Assembly: GCA_947073645.1 (NCBI GenBank) | Contig: CAMTMK010000001.1 | Span: 62,001-126,000 of the forward strand | DNA length: 64,000 bases | Source: an uncultured bacterium | Lineage (GTDB): Bacteria > Cyanobacteriota > Vampirovibrionia > Gastranaerophilales > Gastranaerophilaceae | Direction: 5' to 3' | In this document: positions 8,291 to 16,639 of the stretch, piece by piece | Position numbering within the stretch: position 1 is the stretch's first letter | Layout of the letters: every line of letters starts with the position of its first letter | Program-made: the position numbers and the translations under genes | The notes under the pieces: generated by a model | Database searches by the model: none | The model's input: only the letters and a program-made list of their open reading frames with translations | What the model was told of the DNA's origin: nothing

Positions 8291-9397
8291 ATGCAAAAAA
8301 CAATTTGGGATAAATATGCCGAAGTTCTTGTTGACTATTCAACAAATGTACAAAAAGGCGATTTGGTACAAATAAGAGCAACAAGTATTTGTGCAAAAGA
8401 TTTAGTAAAAGCTGTTTACAAACGAGTAATCGAAAAGGGCGGGCATCCGATTATGAGAACTTCTTTTGAAGATTTTTCGGATATATTCATCAAATATGCT
8501 TCTGATGAACAATTGGATTACATCGACCCGATTATTGAACTTGAATACAAAACAATCGACAAGTTCATCTCAATCGGTGCTCCGATGAACACAAAAAATA
8601 TGGCACGCGCAGATTTGTCAAAACTATCTCGTCGCTCAAAAGCATCACAAGGTATGTCAAAAACACTTATGGAACGCTCTGCAAAAGGCGAAGCATCCTG
8701 GGTTGTAGCCGATGTTCCGACACATGCTTTAGCGCAGGAAGCTAAAATGTCTTATGACGAATATGCTGAATTCTTATTCAAATCCTGCTACTTAGATTTG
8801 GACGACCCTGTTGCAAAACTGAGAGAACTTGACGAAAAACAGACCAAATGGGCAAATTACTTGAACGGTATAAAAAAAGTTCGCATTGTCGGTGAAAAAA
8901 CAGATATTACATTTGGAGTTGAAGGCAGAAAATGGATTAGCTGTTCGGGCTTAAACAACTACCCTGACGGTGAAGTTTTCACATCTCCAGTTGAAGATGA
9001 CATTAACGGTGAAATCTACTTTGATTTCCCTCAAAACTACCGCGGAAACAGCGCAACAGGTGTTCACCTCTGGATTGAAAACGGACAGATTGTGAAGTTT
9101 GAAGCCGAAACAGGCAGAGATTATTTGGAAGCTATGTTCAATATGGATGAAGGCTCTCGCGGTATCGGCGAGATTGCAATCGGAACTAACGATGAAATCC
9201 AAGAAGTTACGGGAAATATTTTGTTTGACGAAAAAATCGGCGGTTCAATCCACATGGCAGTCGGTGCATCATATCCAGAAACTGGCGGAAAAAATGTATC
9301 AGGACTTCACTGGGACATGATTAAGAATATGAAAAACGGCGGAAAGATATATGCTGATGACATTTTAATCTACGAAAACGGTAAGTTTATAATTTAA
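8291..9397 (+). CDS. M29-family aminopeptidase
   Basis: A 368-aa metallo-aminopeptidase of the thermophilic AmpS/PepS (M29) family, cytosolic and used in peptide turnover. Family features include the N-terminal VNVQKGD-like segment (YSTNVQKGDLVQIRA), the central GEVFTSPVEDDINGE block, and the C-terminal block from RGIGEIAIGTN to GSIHMAVGASYPETGG. The latter carries the His and acidic residues expected to bind the two metals. An AGGAGG ribosome site precedes the ATG. It is a single gene whose 3' end lies right at the promoter of the small toxin-like element that follows. Confidence 0.93.
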   Translation: MQKTIWDKYAEVLVDYSTNVQKGDLVQIRATSICAKDLVKAVYKRVIEKGGHPIMRTSFEDFSDIFIKYASDEQLDYIDPIIELEYKTIDKFISIGAPMNTKNMARADLSKLSRRSKASQGMSKTLMERSAKGEASWVVADVPTHALAQEAKMSYDEYAEFLFKSCYLDLDDPVAKLRELDEKQTKWANYLNGIKKVRIVGEKTDITFGVEGRKWISCSGLNNYPDGEVFTSPVEDDINGEIYFDFPQNYRGNSATGVHLWIENGQIVKFEAETGRDYLEAMFNMDEGSRGIGEIAIGTNDEIQEVTGNILFDEKIGGSIHMAVGASYPETGGKNVSGLHWDMIKNMKNGGKIYADDILIYENGKFII

Positions 9398-9402
9398 TAA
9401 TA

Positions 9403-9431
9403 TTGCATTGTATATAATTTTATGCTATGAT
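9403..9431 (+). promoter_or_regulatory. sigma70-type promoter of toxin-like element A
   Basis: TTGCAT at 9403-9408, a 17-bp spacer, then TATGAT at 9426-9431. Six bases later comes GGGTAAGCCC (9438-9447), the first base of the sequence conserved with element B. Both copies have the same promoter geometry, so transcription very likely starts at this GGG. Confidence 0.75.
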
Positions 9432-9437
9432 ATTTTA

Positions 9438-9650
9438 GGGTAAGCCCATAATCATCTTTCATACTCTACGGCACGAACTTAAAATTTGTTAAACTGTTAG
9501 AGAAAGGAGGTGATATAGATGGAATTCAGTATAACTGAAAAAGCGCTACTGCTTATCTTACTGATAATAATAGCGCTTAAACATCAATAATTACGGGGCT
9601 TTTAAAGAGAGGACGGCAATCCTCTCGCCCTATATTTTTATTATAACCGA
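9438..9650 (+). ncRNA. structured toxin-like mRNA, copy A
   Basis: Predicted transcript from 9438. The leader (9438-9468) matches copy B (minus strand, 24993 downward) almost base for base. An 8-bp perfect inverted repeat inside the coding part (AAGCGCTA 9541-9548, TAGCGCTT 9571-9578) is preserved in copy B with compensating changes. The 3' end has GGGGC, a 7-bp hairpin (GAGAGGA/TCCTCTC, 9607-9626), GCCC and a U-rich tail, again conserved in shape but not sequence. AAGCCC in the leader can pair with GGGCTT at 9596-9601. Confidence 0.65.
9519..9590 (+). CDS. 23-aa hydrophobic peptide, type I toxin-like (copy A)
   Basis: Short reading frame behind a near-perfect AAAGGAGGTGAT ribosome site. The product has a polar start, SITEKA, a block of about ten Leu/Ile residues, and a short polar end, LKHQ. 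It is long enough for one membrane span. Copy B at 24840-24914 has the same start position relative to its ribosome site, the same EKAL core and a similar hydrophobic block, which makes a real peptide likely. The size and composition match membrane toxins of type I toxin-antitoxin systems (Ldr, Ibs, Fst-like). No antisense RNA is proven. A regulatory leader peptide is the alternative, but no gene follows on this strand. Confidence 0.7.
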   Translation: MEFSITEKALLLILLIIIALKHQ

Positions 9651-9669
9651 TTTTTTTTAAATTTCAACC

Positions 9670-9873
9670 CTAGTCGGGAATATATCTGAACAAACCATTT
9701 GGTGTGCAGTCGAGTGCAAAACAAAGCTTGTTCAATGTTTCAAACTCTATGCCTTTTGTTTTATCATTATAAATATTATATATAGTTCTTCTGCTTATAC
9801 CCGTCAATTCAACAATTTCATGAGGTTTTATTCTTTTATAGCCCATTATCTCAGATAATCTGTTTTTAATCAT
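9670..9873 (-). CDS. small XRE-family helix-turn-helix regulator
   Basis: A 67-aa Cro/CI-type DNA-binding protein. The helix-turn-helix lies at about residues 16-37 (KPHEIVELTGISRRTIYNIYN), followed by the FETLNKLCFALDCTPNGLF segment typical of this small family. There is no other domain. It is convergent with the toxin-like element A and divergent from the 70-aa gene at 9985. The roughly 110-bp AT-rich gap before that gene probably contains its operator. The target is unknown; regulation of its neighbours is inferred only from position. Confidence 0.85.
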   Translation of the reverse strand: MIKNRLSEIMGYKRIKPHEIVELTGISRRTIYNIYNDKTKGIEFETLNKLCFALDCTPNGLFRYIPD

Positions 9874-9984
9874 AATATTAATATAGTTTATAAGATTTTA
9901 AAGCACCCGTTTGAGAAATATAATACTCAAATAGACACTTTACTTCTCTGATTTTTTAATATATATTAACATTGGAGGTATTAA

Positions 9985-10197
9985 ATGATAGACAGAAACA
10001 AAAGATGCCAAACATACGATGCTATTGGGACCCTGCAACTATATATTGAGCTTGCAATGGGCTATATAGACCAACATGAAGATATCGACAAACTTGAACC
10101 AATTGTTTTGGTTTTTGAAGAAATGAGAAAAAAAACTAAAATAATAGAAGATTTTTTTAACGAATATGAAAAATTACAAAATCAACTTGAAACTTAA
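9985..10197 (+). CDS. small hypothetical protein
   Basis: Unrecognised 70-aa acidic, helical protein with no Cys, signal or membrane segment. It has a good GGAGG site 7 bp before the ATG, which supports a real gene. The C-terminal half (about 45-70) is predicted helical and possibly coiled-coil (EEMRKKTKIIEDFFNEYEKL). It faces holB and the two 3' ends overlap by 24 bp. Divergent from the small XRE gene, with which it could form a regulated pair; no function can be assigned. Confidence 0.65.
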   Translation: MIDRNKRCQTYDAIGTLQLYIELAMGYIDQHEDIDKLEPIVLVFEEMRKKTKIIEDFFNEYEKLQNQLET

Positions 10198-11025
10198 TGT
10201 TTCAATTACGGTTTGAATATTCATATTCAGGCGGTTTTGTTTTTTTGCGTGTTCGATAGCCTTCAAGTCTGCAATCAACTTAACCTTCAAACCCATATTA
10301 TCAAGATTTGCACGAAGCAGACTTTCAATATAATTTTGCATTTGTGTGAAAACTTCCTCTGCATCAGCCATTTTTGCAATCTCTAAGATTTTGTCGTTAA
10401 AATCTAAAACTTCCCCGCGCTCAAGCTCCAAATACCCGTCCATAGCATCTTTTACAAGTGAAAAATCTCTCTCATCATCTTTCATAGACGGAACATAAAA
10501 ACTCTGCGCACGCGAAACAACTGTCGTAATCATATCGGATTTATCTTTTGTCAAAAAGATAAAAGTTGTATTTTCCGGCGGTTCTTCAAATGTTTTCAAC
10601 AAAGCGTTTGCCGCATCAGCCTGAAAAACCTGCTGATTTAATCCTCTGATATTGCCGTCCTTATCTCTGTCACAAAAGATTAAAACCCTATGATAATCAG
10701 AGGTTACGAGCAAATCGTTTTTAATCATTCTTGCCTGCTCAATTGAAATAACAGTTTTCGAATTATCATCAGCTGGTTTGTTATCGACTTTAGAAACCGT
10801 CAAAACCGCAGGGTGTTTATTTTCCCTAATCCAATTACAATTCAAACATCCGCATTCGGGAGTGTGAGTGCCCTTACAATTAAGCATTCTTGCAATTTCA
10901 AGCGCAAGATTATACTGCGCCTCAATATCAGAGCCGTAAAACAAAATGCAATGTGCCATTTTGCCGCTGTTCACACCATCTGTAAAATATTTTGTTAAAA
11001 ACGGGTAATTATCTAAACAAGGCAT
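10174..11025 (-). CDS. holB: DNA polymerase III delta' subunit
   Basis: Clamp-loader AAA+ family subunit. I start at the ATG at 11025, which has GAGGTGG upstream, rather than 10 codons earlier. The four-Cys zinc module is clear (Cys50, 58, 60, 63). The sensor region includes NALLKTFEEPP and FIFLTKD. The P-loop is degenerate (FYGSDIEAQYN, lacking GKT), which fits delta' rather than the ATP-hydrolysing DnaX. It overlaps the 3' end of holA by 17 bp, so two subunits of the same complex are translated together. Confidence 0.92.
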   Translation of the reverse strand: MPCLDNYPFLTKYFTDGVNSGKMAHCILFYGSDIEAQYNLALEIARMLNCKGTHTPECGCLNCNWIRENKHPAVLTVSKVDNKPADDNSKTVISIEQARMIKNDLLVTSDYHRVLIFCDRDKDGNIRGLNQQVFQADAANALLKTFEEPPENTTFIFLTKDKSDMITTVVSRAQSFYVPSMKDDERDFSLVKDAMDGYLELERGEVLDFNDKILEIAKMADAEEVFTQMQNYIESLLRANLDNMGLKVKLIADLKAIEHAKKQNRLNMNIQTVIETLSFKLIL

Positions 11026-11962
11026 TTTCCACCTCTTTTTCAACATCAAGCGCAAGCCCTGCCTTTATGCGATATTCCGCATCGGTCAGACTCTGTTTTA
11101 ATCTTACCAAATCTTTCAAATTTGTATTTTTAAGCTTTTGCAAGTTTAATTTGACAACATACTCATGCATTCCCGTCATTCTCGAAAGCTCCATTGAACT
11201 TGCACTTTTAGCCTTTGACTTCAAAACAATCCAACGTCTGAGCATCGTCTGCAACGTCGACAAAATCTCCAAAGGATAACGCGTATCAAGAAGTTTTCGG
11301 TATTCCAAAAGAGCTTTGTCTTTGCGGTTTTCCATTAAAAAGTCAGAAAAAGCAAACAAATCCTCATTAGATATACAAATTTCGCGAACCATAGGCGCTG
11401 TTACAACATCTTTCGGATACGCAAAAAGTTTGAGTTTATCAAGCTCTTTGTCAATCTGGCGAAGATTATTTCCGATTTGAGAAATCAGCGCGGTCATCGC
11501 ATCTTTATCGAGCTTAACCCCTTTATCCTTAGCGATTTTTGTAATCCTTCCTTCAAGTTCCGCCGTCTTGTATGTCGGAATTACCGCACATTCTTTTGCA
11601 TTCTGCTTAGATAAGAGTTTAAAAAATTTTTTACGGCTGTCGAGTTTTTTACCCTCGCCTCTCGGAAGCTGTGCAACAAAGACTATATCAAGGTTTTCGT
11701 TGTTATCTTCAAGTGCTTGTTCGATTTGTTTCATCTCTTTGTCTTCAAAAGTTTTTGAAAAATAATCGAGGCAATTGATAACAATAAGCATTTTGCCAAA
11801 CATCATCGGCTGAGAGCGCAGAATAGAAATTAAGTCGGGAAACTTAGGATTATCAAAGGTTTTAAAACTCATTTCAAGGAAATTTTTATCAAGTCCTTTT
11901 TTAAGTTTCCCGATTTCATTTTCTATATCAAAATCTTCTTCGCCGTAAAAAAAGTATATCAT
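11009..11962 (-). CDS. holA: DNA polymerase III delta subunit
   Basis: Clamp-opening subunit of the clamp loader, 317 aa. It begins with YFFYGEEDFDIENEIGKLK, the family's modified P-loop region. It continues with FVAQLPRGEGKKLDSRKKFFK and a helical C-terminal collar (about 210-317) with YRKLLDTRYPLEILSTLQTMLRRW. It lies 3 bp after the ROK kinase gene on the same strand and overlaps holB, giving an operon ROK kinase-holA-holB. The assignment rests on the whole-length pattern and on holB next door. Confidence 0.9.
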   Translation of the reverse strand: MIYFFYGEEDFDIENEIGKLKKGLDKNFLEMSFKTFDNPKFPDLISILRSQPMMFGKMLIVINCLDYFSKTFEDKEMKQIEQALEDNNENLDIVFVAQLPRGEGKKLDSRKKFFKLLSKQNAKECAVIPTYKTAELEGRITKIAKDKGVKLDKDAMTALISQIGNNLRQIDKELDKLKLFAYPKDVVTAPMVREICISNEDLFAFSDFLMENRKDKALLEYRKLLDTRYPLEILSTLQTMLRRWIVLKSKAKSASSMELSRMTGMHEYVVKLNLQKLKNTNLKDLVRLKQSLTDAEYRIKAGLALDVEKEVENALFR

Positions 11963-11964
11963 TT

Positions 11965-12918
11965 CTAACTTTCAATCAATAAGCTTGCGCCGATAACACC
12001 CGCAGTGTTTCCAAGTTGTGCATGAACAACTTCAACAGTTTCACCTGCAATTTTCATCGCGCGTTTTTTCAATGTTTCAACAAGCGGTTTAATCAAAATA
12101 TCGCCTGCATCTGCAACACCGCCGCCAATAATAATTTTTTCTGGGTTTAGAAGGTTTACAACACCTGCCATACCAATACCTATATATTCCCCCATAATAG
12201 TGAAAATTCTTTGTGCCACAGGATCACCTGCTTTTGCAGCTTCACACACAATATAAGGTGTTAAAGGTGTACCGTTTGCCATTTCTCTATATTTTGTAGA
12301 CTTTCCGCCTTTAATATAATCTTCTGCCATAGCAACAATTGCAGGACCTGACGCAAAAGCTTCCATACAGCCTGTATCACCGCATCCGCAAATAGGGCCG
12401 TCATGCATTTGAAGTTTGATATGACCGATTTCACCTGCCGCGTTTGATGCTCCGCGAACCAATTTACCGTTAACGATTAAGCCTGAGCCAATACCTGTTC
12501 CGACAGTAATACAAATCAAGTTTTCACACCCTCTGCCTGCGCCATAGTTAAGTTCGCCCAAAGCTGCGCATCTTACGTCATTGTCAACACGTGTCGGAAT
12601 ATGAAATTCTTCCTCAAATATTTTTGCAATAGGAACTTCAACCCAGCCCGGAATATTTGGAGCATTTCTGACAATACCTTCTTTATAATCAACCTGACCG
12701 GGAAAACCAAATCCGATGCCTTCAATATCTTTAGCCTCAAGTTTTGTTTCTTTTAAAAGGTCGTAAATCGCCTGTTTAATATTATTAACCGTATATTCAT
12801 AACCCATTTCGGCACGAGTAGGTACTGAATTTGAATATATAATCTGCCCTTCATCATTTACAAGAGCAATTTTCACATTAGTTCCGCCTACATCAATCCC
12901 AATTCTGTTTAAAGCCAT
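11965..12918 (-). CDS. ROK-family sugar kinase, probable glucokinase
   Basis: ATP-dependent hexose kinase of the ROK family, 317 aa. The phosphate-1 motif DVGGTNVK starts at residue 9, with Asp114 (DND) as the expected catalytic base. EIGHIK is at 163-168 and the zinc cluster CGCGDTGC at 177-184 pairs with His166. These are the residues seen in bacterial glucokinases of this type. It is divergent, across an 89-bp gap, from the PPi-dependent phosphofructokinase, so two glycolytic steps flank one control region. Glucose is the likely substrate; mannose or N-acetylhexosamines are possible. Confidence 0.88.
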   Translation of the reverse strand: MALNRIGIDVGGTNVKIALVNDEGQIIYSNSVPTRAEMGYEYTVNNIKQAIYDLLKETKLEAKDIEGIGFGFPGQVDYKEGIVRNAPNIPGWVEVPIAKIFEEEFHIPTRVDNDVRCAALGELNYGAGRGCENLICITVGTGIGSGLIVNGKLVRGASNAAGEIGHIKLQMHDGPICGCGDTGCMEAFASGPAIVAMAEDYIKGGKSTKYREMANGTPLTPYIVCEAAKAGDPVAQRIFTIMGEYIGIGMAGVVNLLNPEKIIIGGGVADAGDILIKPLVETLKKRAMKIAGETVEVVHAQLGNTAGVIGASLLIES

Positions 12919-12976
12919 ATTCTTATCTCCCTTTTCAAAACAATGATACCATAAATAAATTTTTTATTGTACAATG

Positions 12977-12989
12977 TTGTCGTAGACAA
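12977..12989. promoter_or_regulatory. inverted repeat between the ROK kinase and pfp
   Basis: TTGTC-GTA-GACAA lies in the shared upstream region of the two divergent glycolytic genes, next to a TACAAT -10-like box. A small operator is possible, but the repeat is short and could be chance. Confidence 0.3.
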
Positions 12990-13007
12990 ATATAAAGGAA
13001 GAGAAAT

Positions 13008-14675
13008 ATGGAAAAACTTTCACCATTACAAATCGAAAGATTAAAGTATCAGCCGAAACTTCCATCAAGCCTTTCTTCAGGCATCAATTGTCTTGAAATG
13101 GCAGAAGGTTCAGCTACTCAATCAGTTAGAGACCAGGAACAAATTCAAGAATTATTCAAAAATACATACGGTAAACCCGTTGTAACTTTCAAAAACACTT
13201 CTTCTTCTCATTCATCAGAAGTTAGAAATGTCGGTGTAATCCTTTCAGGCGGACAAGCTCCGGGCGGACACAACGTTATTGCCGGTTTATATGATGCATT
13301 GAAAAATGCTAATTCAGCTAACAAACTTTACGGTTTCTTAGGCGGTCCTTCAGGTATTATTGAAGGCAAATACATTGAATTTACAGATGAATTCATGAAC
13401 GCTTACAGAAATACAGGCGGTTTCGATATCATCGGTTCAGGCAGAACTAAACTTGAAACTGAAGAACAATTTAAATCTTCATTGGAAGTTTGTAAAAAAT
13501 TAAATCTTTCTGCCGTTGTAATCATTGGCGGCGATGATTCAAACACTAACGCAGCACTTTTGGCTGAATGGTTTGTTAAAAACAACACAGGTATCCAAGT
13601 TATCGGATGTCCTAAAACTATTGACGGCGACTTGAAAAACGAACAAATCGAAATTTCATTCGGTTTCGATACAGCTACAAAAACTTATGCAGAACTTATC
13701 GGAAACATTCAACGCGACGCTAACTCTGCTAAAAAATATTGGCACTTTATCAAAATCATGGGAAGATCAGCTTCTCACGTAGCTTTGGAAGCAGCTCTAC
13801 AAACTCAACCAAACGTAACTTTGATTTCTGAAGAAGTTGAAGAAAAGAAAATGTCTTTAGAAAGCATTATCAGCTACATGGCAGAGATTATCGCAAGACG
13901 TGCAGAAATCGGTAAAAACTTTGGTATCGCAATCGTTCCTGAAGGTTTAATCGAATTTATTCCTGAAATGAAATCAATGATTTCTAACCTTAACGATGTT
14001 ATGGCTAAAATGGAAAAAGAAGGTGTTGCAGTAAGCTTTGAAGCTGTTGAAAGCAGACTTGAAGCATCTAACGCAAAAGTTTACAGCTCACTTCCAACAT
14101 TGATTAAATCTCAATTACTTGCAGACCGCGACCCTCACGGTAACGTTCAAGTTTCAAAAATCGAAACAGAAAAATTGTTAATCGAAATGATTTCTGCAAA
14201 ATTGGATGAAATGAAAGCTAACGGAAGCTTCTCAGGTAAATTCAATGCACAATCTCACTTCTTTGGTTACGAAGGAAGATGCGCATTCCCATCAAACTTT
14301 GATGCTGATTACTGCTACTCATTAGGCTACAACGCATTTGCATTAATCAACTTCGGTTTAACAGGCTACTTGTCATCAGTTAGAAACCTTACTCAACCTG
14401 CTGATCAATGGATTGCAGGCGGTATTCCTCTTACAATGATGATGAACATGGAAAAACGCCACGGCGAAATGAAACCTGTTATCCAAAAAGCATTGGTAAA
14501 ACTTGACGGTCCTGTGTTCAAACAACTTGAACAAAACAGAGAGGAATGGGCAATGAATGATAAATATTTATTCCCTGGTGCAATCCAGTACTTTGGACCA
14601 TCTTGCGTATGCGACGTAACAACTTGCACACTTCAACTCGAAAGAGGTGCTACGCACGTAGCCCTATTAGTATAA
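13008..14675 (+). CDS. pfp: pyrophosphate--fructose-6-phosphate 1-phosphotransferase (long type)
   Basis: Reversible phosphorylation of fructose 6-phosphate using pyrophosphate in place of ATP. At 555 aa it is the long, plant-beta-like clade. [13 protein letters not shown] (76-88) forms the phosphate loop. The GGDDS motif at 174-178 has Asp in place of the second Gly of ATP enzymes, marking PPi use. CPKTIDGDL (201-209) supplies the catalytic residues. An AAAGGAAGAG ribosome site is present, and a terminator follows within 40 bp. Together with the adjacent glucokinase this implies energy-saving glycolysis in a fermenter. Confidence 0.94.
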   Translation: MEKLSPLQIERLKYQPKLPSSLSSGINCLEMAEGSATQSVRDQEQIQELFKNTYGKPVVTFKNTSSSHSSEVRNVGVILSGGQAPGGHNVIAGLYDALKNANSANKLYGFLGGPSGIIEGKYIEFTDEFMNAYRNTGGFDIIGSGRTKLETEEQFKSSLEVCKKLNLSAVVIIGGDDSNTNAALLAEWFVKNNTGIQVIGCPKTIDGDLKNEQIEISFGFDTATKTYAELIGNIQRDANSAKKYWHFIKIMGRSASHVALEAALQTQPNVTLISEEVEEKKMSLESIISYMAEIIARRAEIGKNFGIAIVPEGLIEFIPEMKSMISNLNDVMAKMEKEGVAVSFEAVESRLEASNAKVYSSLPTLIKSQLLADRDPHGNVQVSKIETEKLLIEMISAKLDEMKANGSFSGKFNAQSHFFGYEGRCAFPSNFDADYCYSLGYNAFALINFGLTGYLSSVRNLTQPADQWIAGGIPLTMMMNMEKRHGEMKPVIQKALVKLDGPVFKQLEQNREEWAMNDKYLFPGAIQYFGPSCVCDVTTCTLQLERGATHVALLV

Positions 14676-14705
14676 TACTAGAAACTTTATAAGTTCTTGA
14701 AATAC

Positions 14706-14738
14706 AAACCACCCTCTTTTCAAAGGGGGTGGTTTTAG
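14706..14738 (+). terminator. intrinsic terminator after pfp
   Basis: AAACCACCC and GGGTGGTTT arms with a short loop and a T-rich tail. It ends right at the -10 box of the following kinase gene. Confidence 0.9.
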
Positions 14739-14740
14739 TA

Positions 14741-14746
14741 TATAAT
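14741..14746 (+). promoter_or_regulatory. -10 box implying a leaderless kinase mRNA
   Basis: TATAAT is followed by six bases and then the ATG of the histidine kinase. With no ribosome site present, the transcript would start at or next to the start codon. The -35 region is poor. Confidence 0.45.
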
Positions 14747-14752
14747 ATTATT

Positions 14753-16351
14753 ATGAAAAAGTTCGATTTTTTCAGGCAGTTTAGGGATGCTGTATTAATT
14801 ATCAATAAAAAAAATGATGTTGTGTATCGTAACCATACTTTCAAAAGGTGGTTCAAAGATTTTTCAAACCTGAAAAAATTCTCGCACAACTCAAATTTTG
14901 ATATCTGCCCGCTGAATTCTGAAAATATCGAAATCTATTCTCCCATCTATCATGCAGCCGTATCTAAAGAAGATTTTTTTGCACGGATTTCTTATCAATC
15001 GGAATTAAACCGCATATATTATTATGATTTGCAAGCCGTTAAAAAAGGTAACTATACTATAATTTTCTTTACCGATGTAAGTGCACAAAACAAACTTCAA
15101 AACGTAAATAGAGAAAACGAAAAACTTCAAGAAAAATATGAAAAACTTCTTGAAGAAAACAAAGATTTACAAAAAATTAAACAAAAAGCACAAAGTCAAG
15201 CTATCCGAATTGCGCTCATAAACAAAGTTTCCAACAATATTAGAGAAAGTTTGGAACTTTCACAAATCATTCAATCAGCCTTAAAAGAACTTGCCATAAT
15301 GTTTGGTGCATTCAAAGCATATTATGCAAAATCCGAAGACGGTCATTTCATAATCGAAAAAACAAATACCAAAATAAGCTTTGATACTATTGATACAAGA
15401 GAGATTGCAGTGTCTAATGTATTAATGGAATATGCAGGAGCAAAACCATTTAAACAACCCGTAATGAGAATAACCGTACCTGTTCGTCATGCCCAAAACC
15501 TTAAAGGCATAATAGTTTTACTTAGTTATCAAAAACGGGAATTAACAGAAGAAAAAGAAATTCTTGAAGCAATTTCTACCCAGCTATCAAACGCGATTAC
15601 CACAGCAGAACTTTATCAGAAAAATATTCAAACTATTAAAGAATTGAAAGAAACTCAAATTCAATTGATAAATTCCGAAAAAATGGCATCACTGGGTCAG
15701 CTTGTTGCAGGCGTTGCACACGAAATTAACACCCCTGTTGCCTCAATAAAATCCAACAACGGAATAGTCGCAAAACTGCTTGGCTCAATAGAAGACGCCG
15801 AATTAAAAGAGATGCTGACAGACATAAACGAAATCGATAAAGAAGCCATAAGCAGAATTAGCAATATAGTAACTTCCTTGAAAAAATTTGTCCGTCTTGA
15901 TGAAGCAGAACAACAGGAAGCTGATATTAATAAAGAGTTGGATTTGACGTTAGATTTAATCAGACACGAAACAAAAAACCGTATCGAGATAATCAAAAAT
16001 TACGGCGAAATCCCGATGGTAAAATGCTTTCCGAACATGCTAAATCAAGTGTTTATGAACATATTGGTTAATGCCTGCCAGGCAATCGAGGGGTCAGGAA
16101 CAATTACAATCACTACGGATTTTATTGACAAAAACCTCATTGTAAAGATAAAAGACACAGGCAAAGGAATACCCCAAAATCAGCTCGACAAGATATTTAC
16201 AGCAGGTTTTACAACTAAAAGTTCGGGGGTTGGAACGGGACTTGGTTTAGCGATTTGTACAAAGATAATTGAAAAGCATAAAGGTGAAATTAGCGTAAAC
16301 AGTGCGGTTGGCATGGGCAGCGAGTTCATTATTACTATCTATGGTGGGTAA
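14753..16351 (+). CDS. soluble sensor histidine kinase (PAS/GAF-like sensor)
   Basis: 532-aa cytoplasmic kinase with no membrane helix. It has a short N-terminal PAS-like region (1-110) and a coiled coil (about 115-150, NRENEKLQEKYEKLLEENKDLQ in outline). A GAF-like domain follows (about 155-295), then HisKA with the phosphorylated His in VAGVAHEINTPV, and HATPase_c with N, G1 and G2 boxes (NILVNACQA, DTGKGIP, GTGLGLAI). I start at 14753; an upstream GTG lies inside the terminator. No response regulator is adjacent, so the partner is unknown. The transcript appears leaderless. Confidence 0.9.
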   Translation: MKKFDFFRQFRDAVLIINKKNDVVYRNHTFKRWFKDFSNLKKFSHNSNFDICPLNSENIEIYSPIYHAAVSKEDFFARISYQSELNRIYYYDLQAVKKGNYTIIFFTDVSAQNKLQNVNRENEKLQEKYEKLLEENKDLQKIKQKAQSQAIRIALINKVSNNIRESLELSQIIQSALKELAIMFGAFKAYYAKSEDGHFIIEKTNTKISFDTIDTREIAVSNVLMEYAGAKPFKQPVMRITVPVRHAQNLKGIIVLLSYQKRELTEEKEILEAISTQLSNAITTAELYQKNIQTIKELKETQIQLINSEKMASLGQLVAGVAHEINTPVASIKSNNGIVAKLLGSIEDAELKEMLTDINEIDKEAISRISNIVTSLKKFVRLDEAEQQEADINKELDLTLDLIRHETKNRIEIIKNYGEIPMVKCFPNMLNQVFMNILVNACQAIEGSGTITITTDFIDKNLIVKIKDTGKGIPQNQLDKIFTAGFTTKSSGVGTGLGLAICTKIIEKHKGEISVNSAVGMGSEFIITIYGG

Positions 16352-16531
16352 TAAATGTGAATTTTTATTAAAAATTTTGCGTTAATATAATTGAAAGAGC
16401 ACAAATTTTAGAAAAACAAACACTACGTTTTTTACAAAATTCGTTCCAATTTAACACAAAATATAAAATATATGTTATATTAGAAATATAAAGTGTTAGT
16501 TTTACCCTTAAAAATAACTGCACTAAATGGA

Positions 16532-16551
16532 TTGTTAAAAAAAATTAACAA
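16532..16551. promoter_or_regulatory. A-tract inverted repeat upstream of the HEAT gene
   Basis: TTGTTAA, six A residues, TTAACAA: a perfect 7-bp inverted repeat in the otherwise featureless 288-bp AT-rich gap (16352-16639). A TATATT/TATAAA-rich promoter-like stretch lies just upstream, near 16470. It may be an operator; there is no direct evidence. Confidence 0.35.
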
Positions 16552-16639
16552 AAGTAGGTAAAAAAGGCAATATTTTATTCTAAAAATTTTTTATAAATAA
16601 GTGTAGTGGAATATCATATTGTGTCGGAGGAAAAATTTA

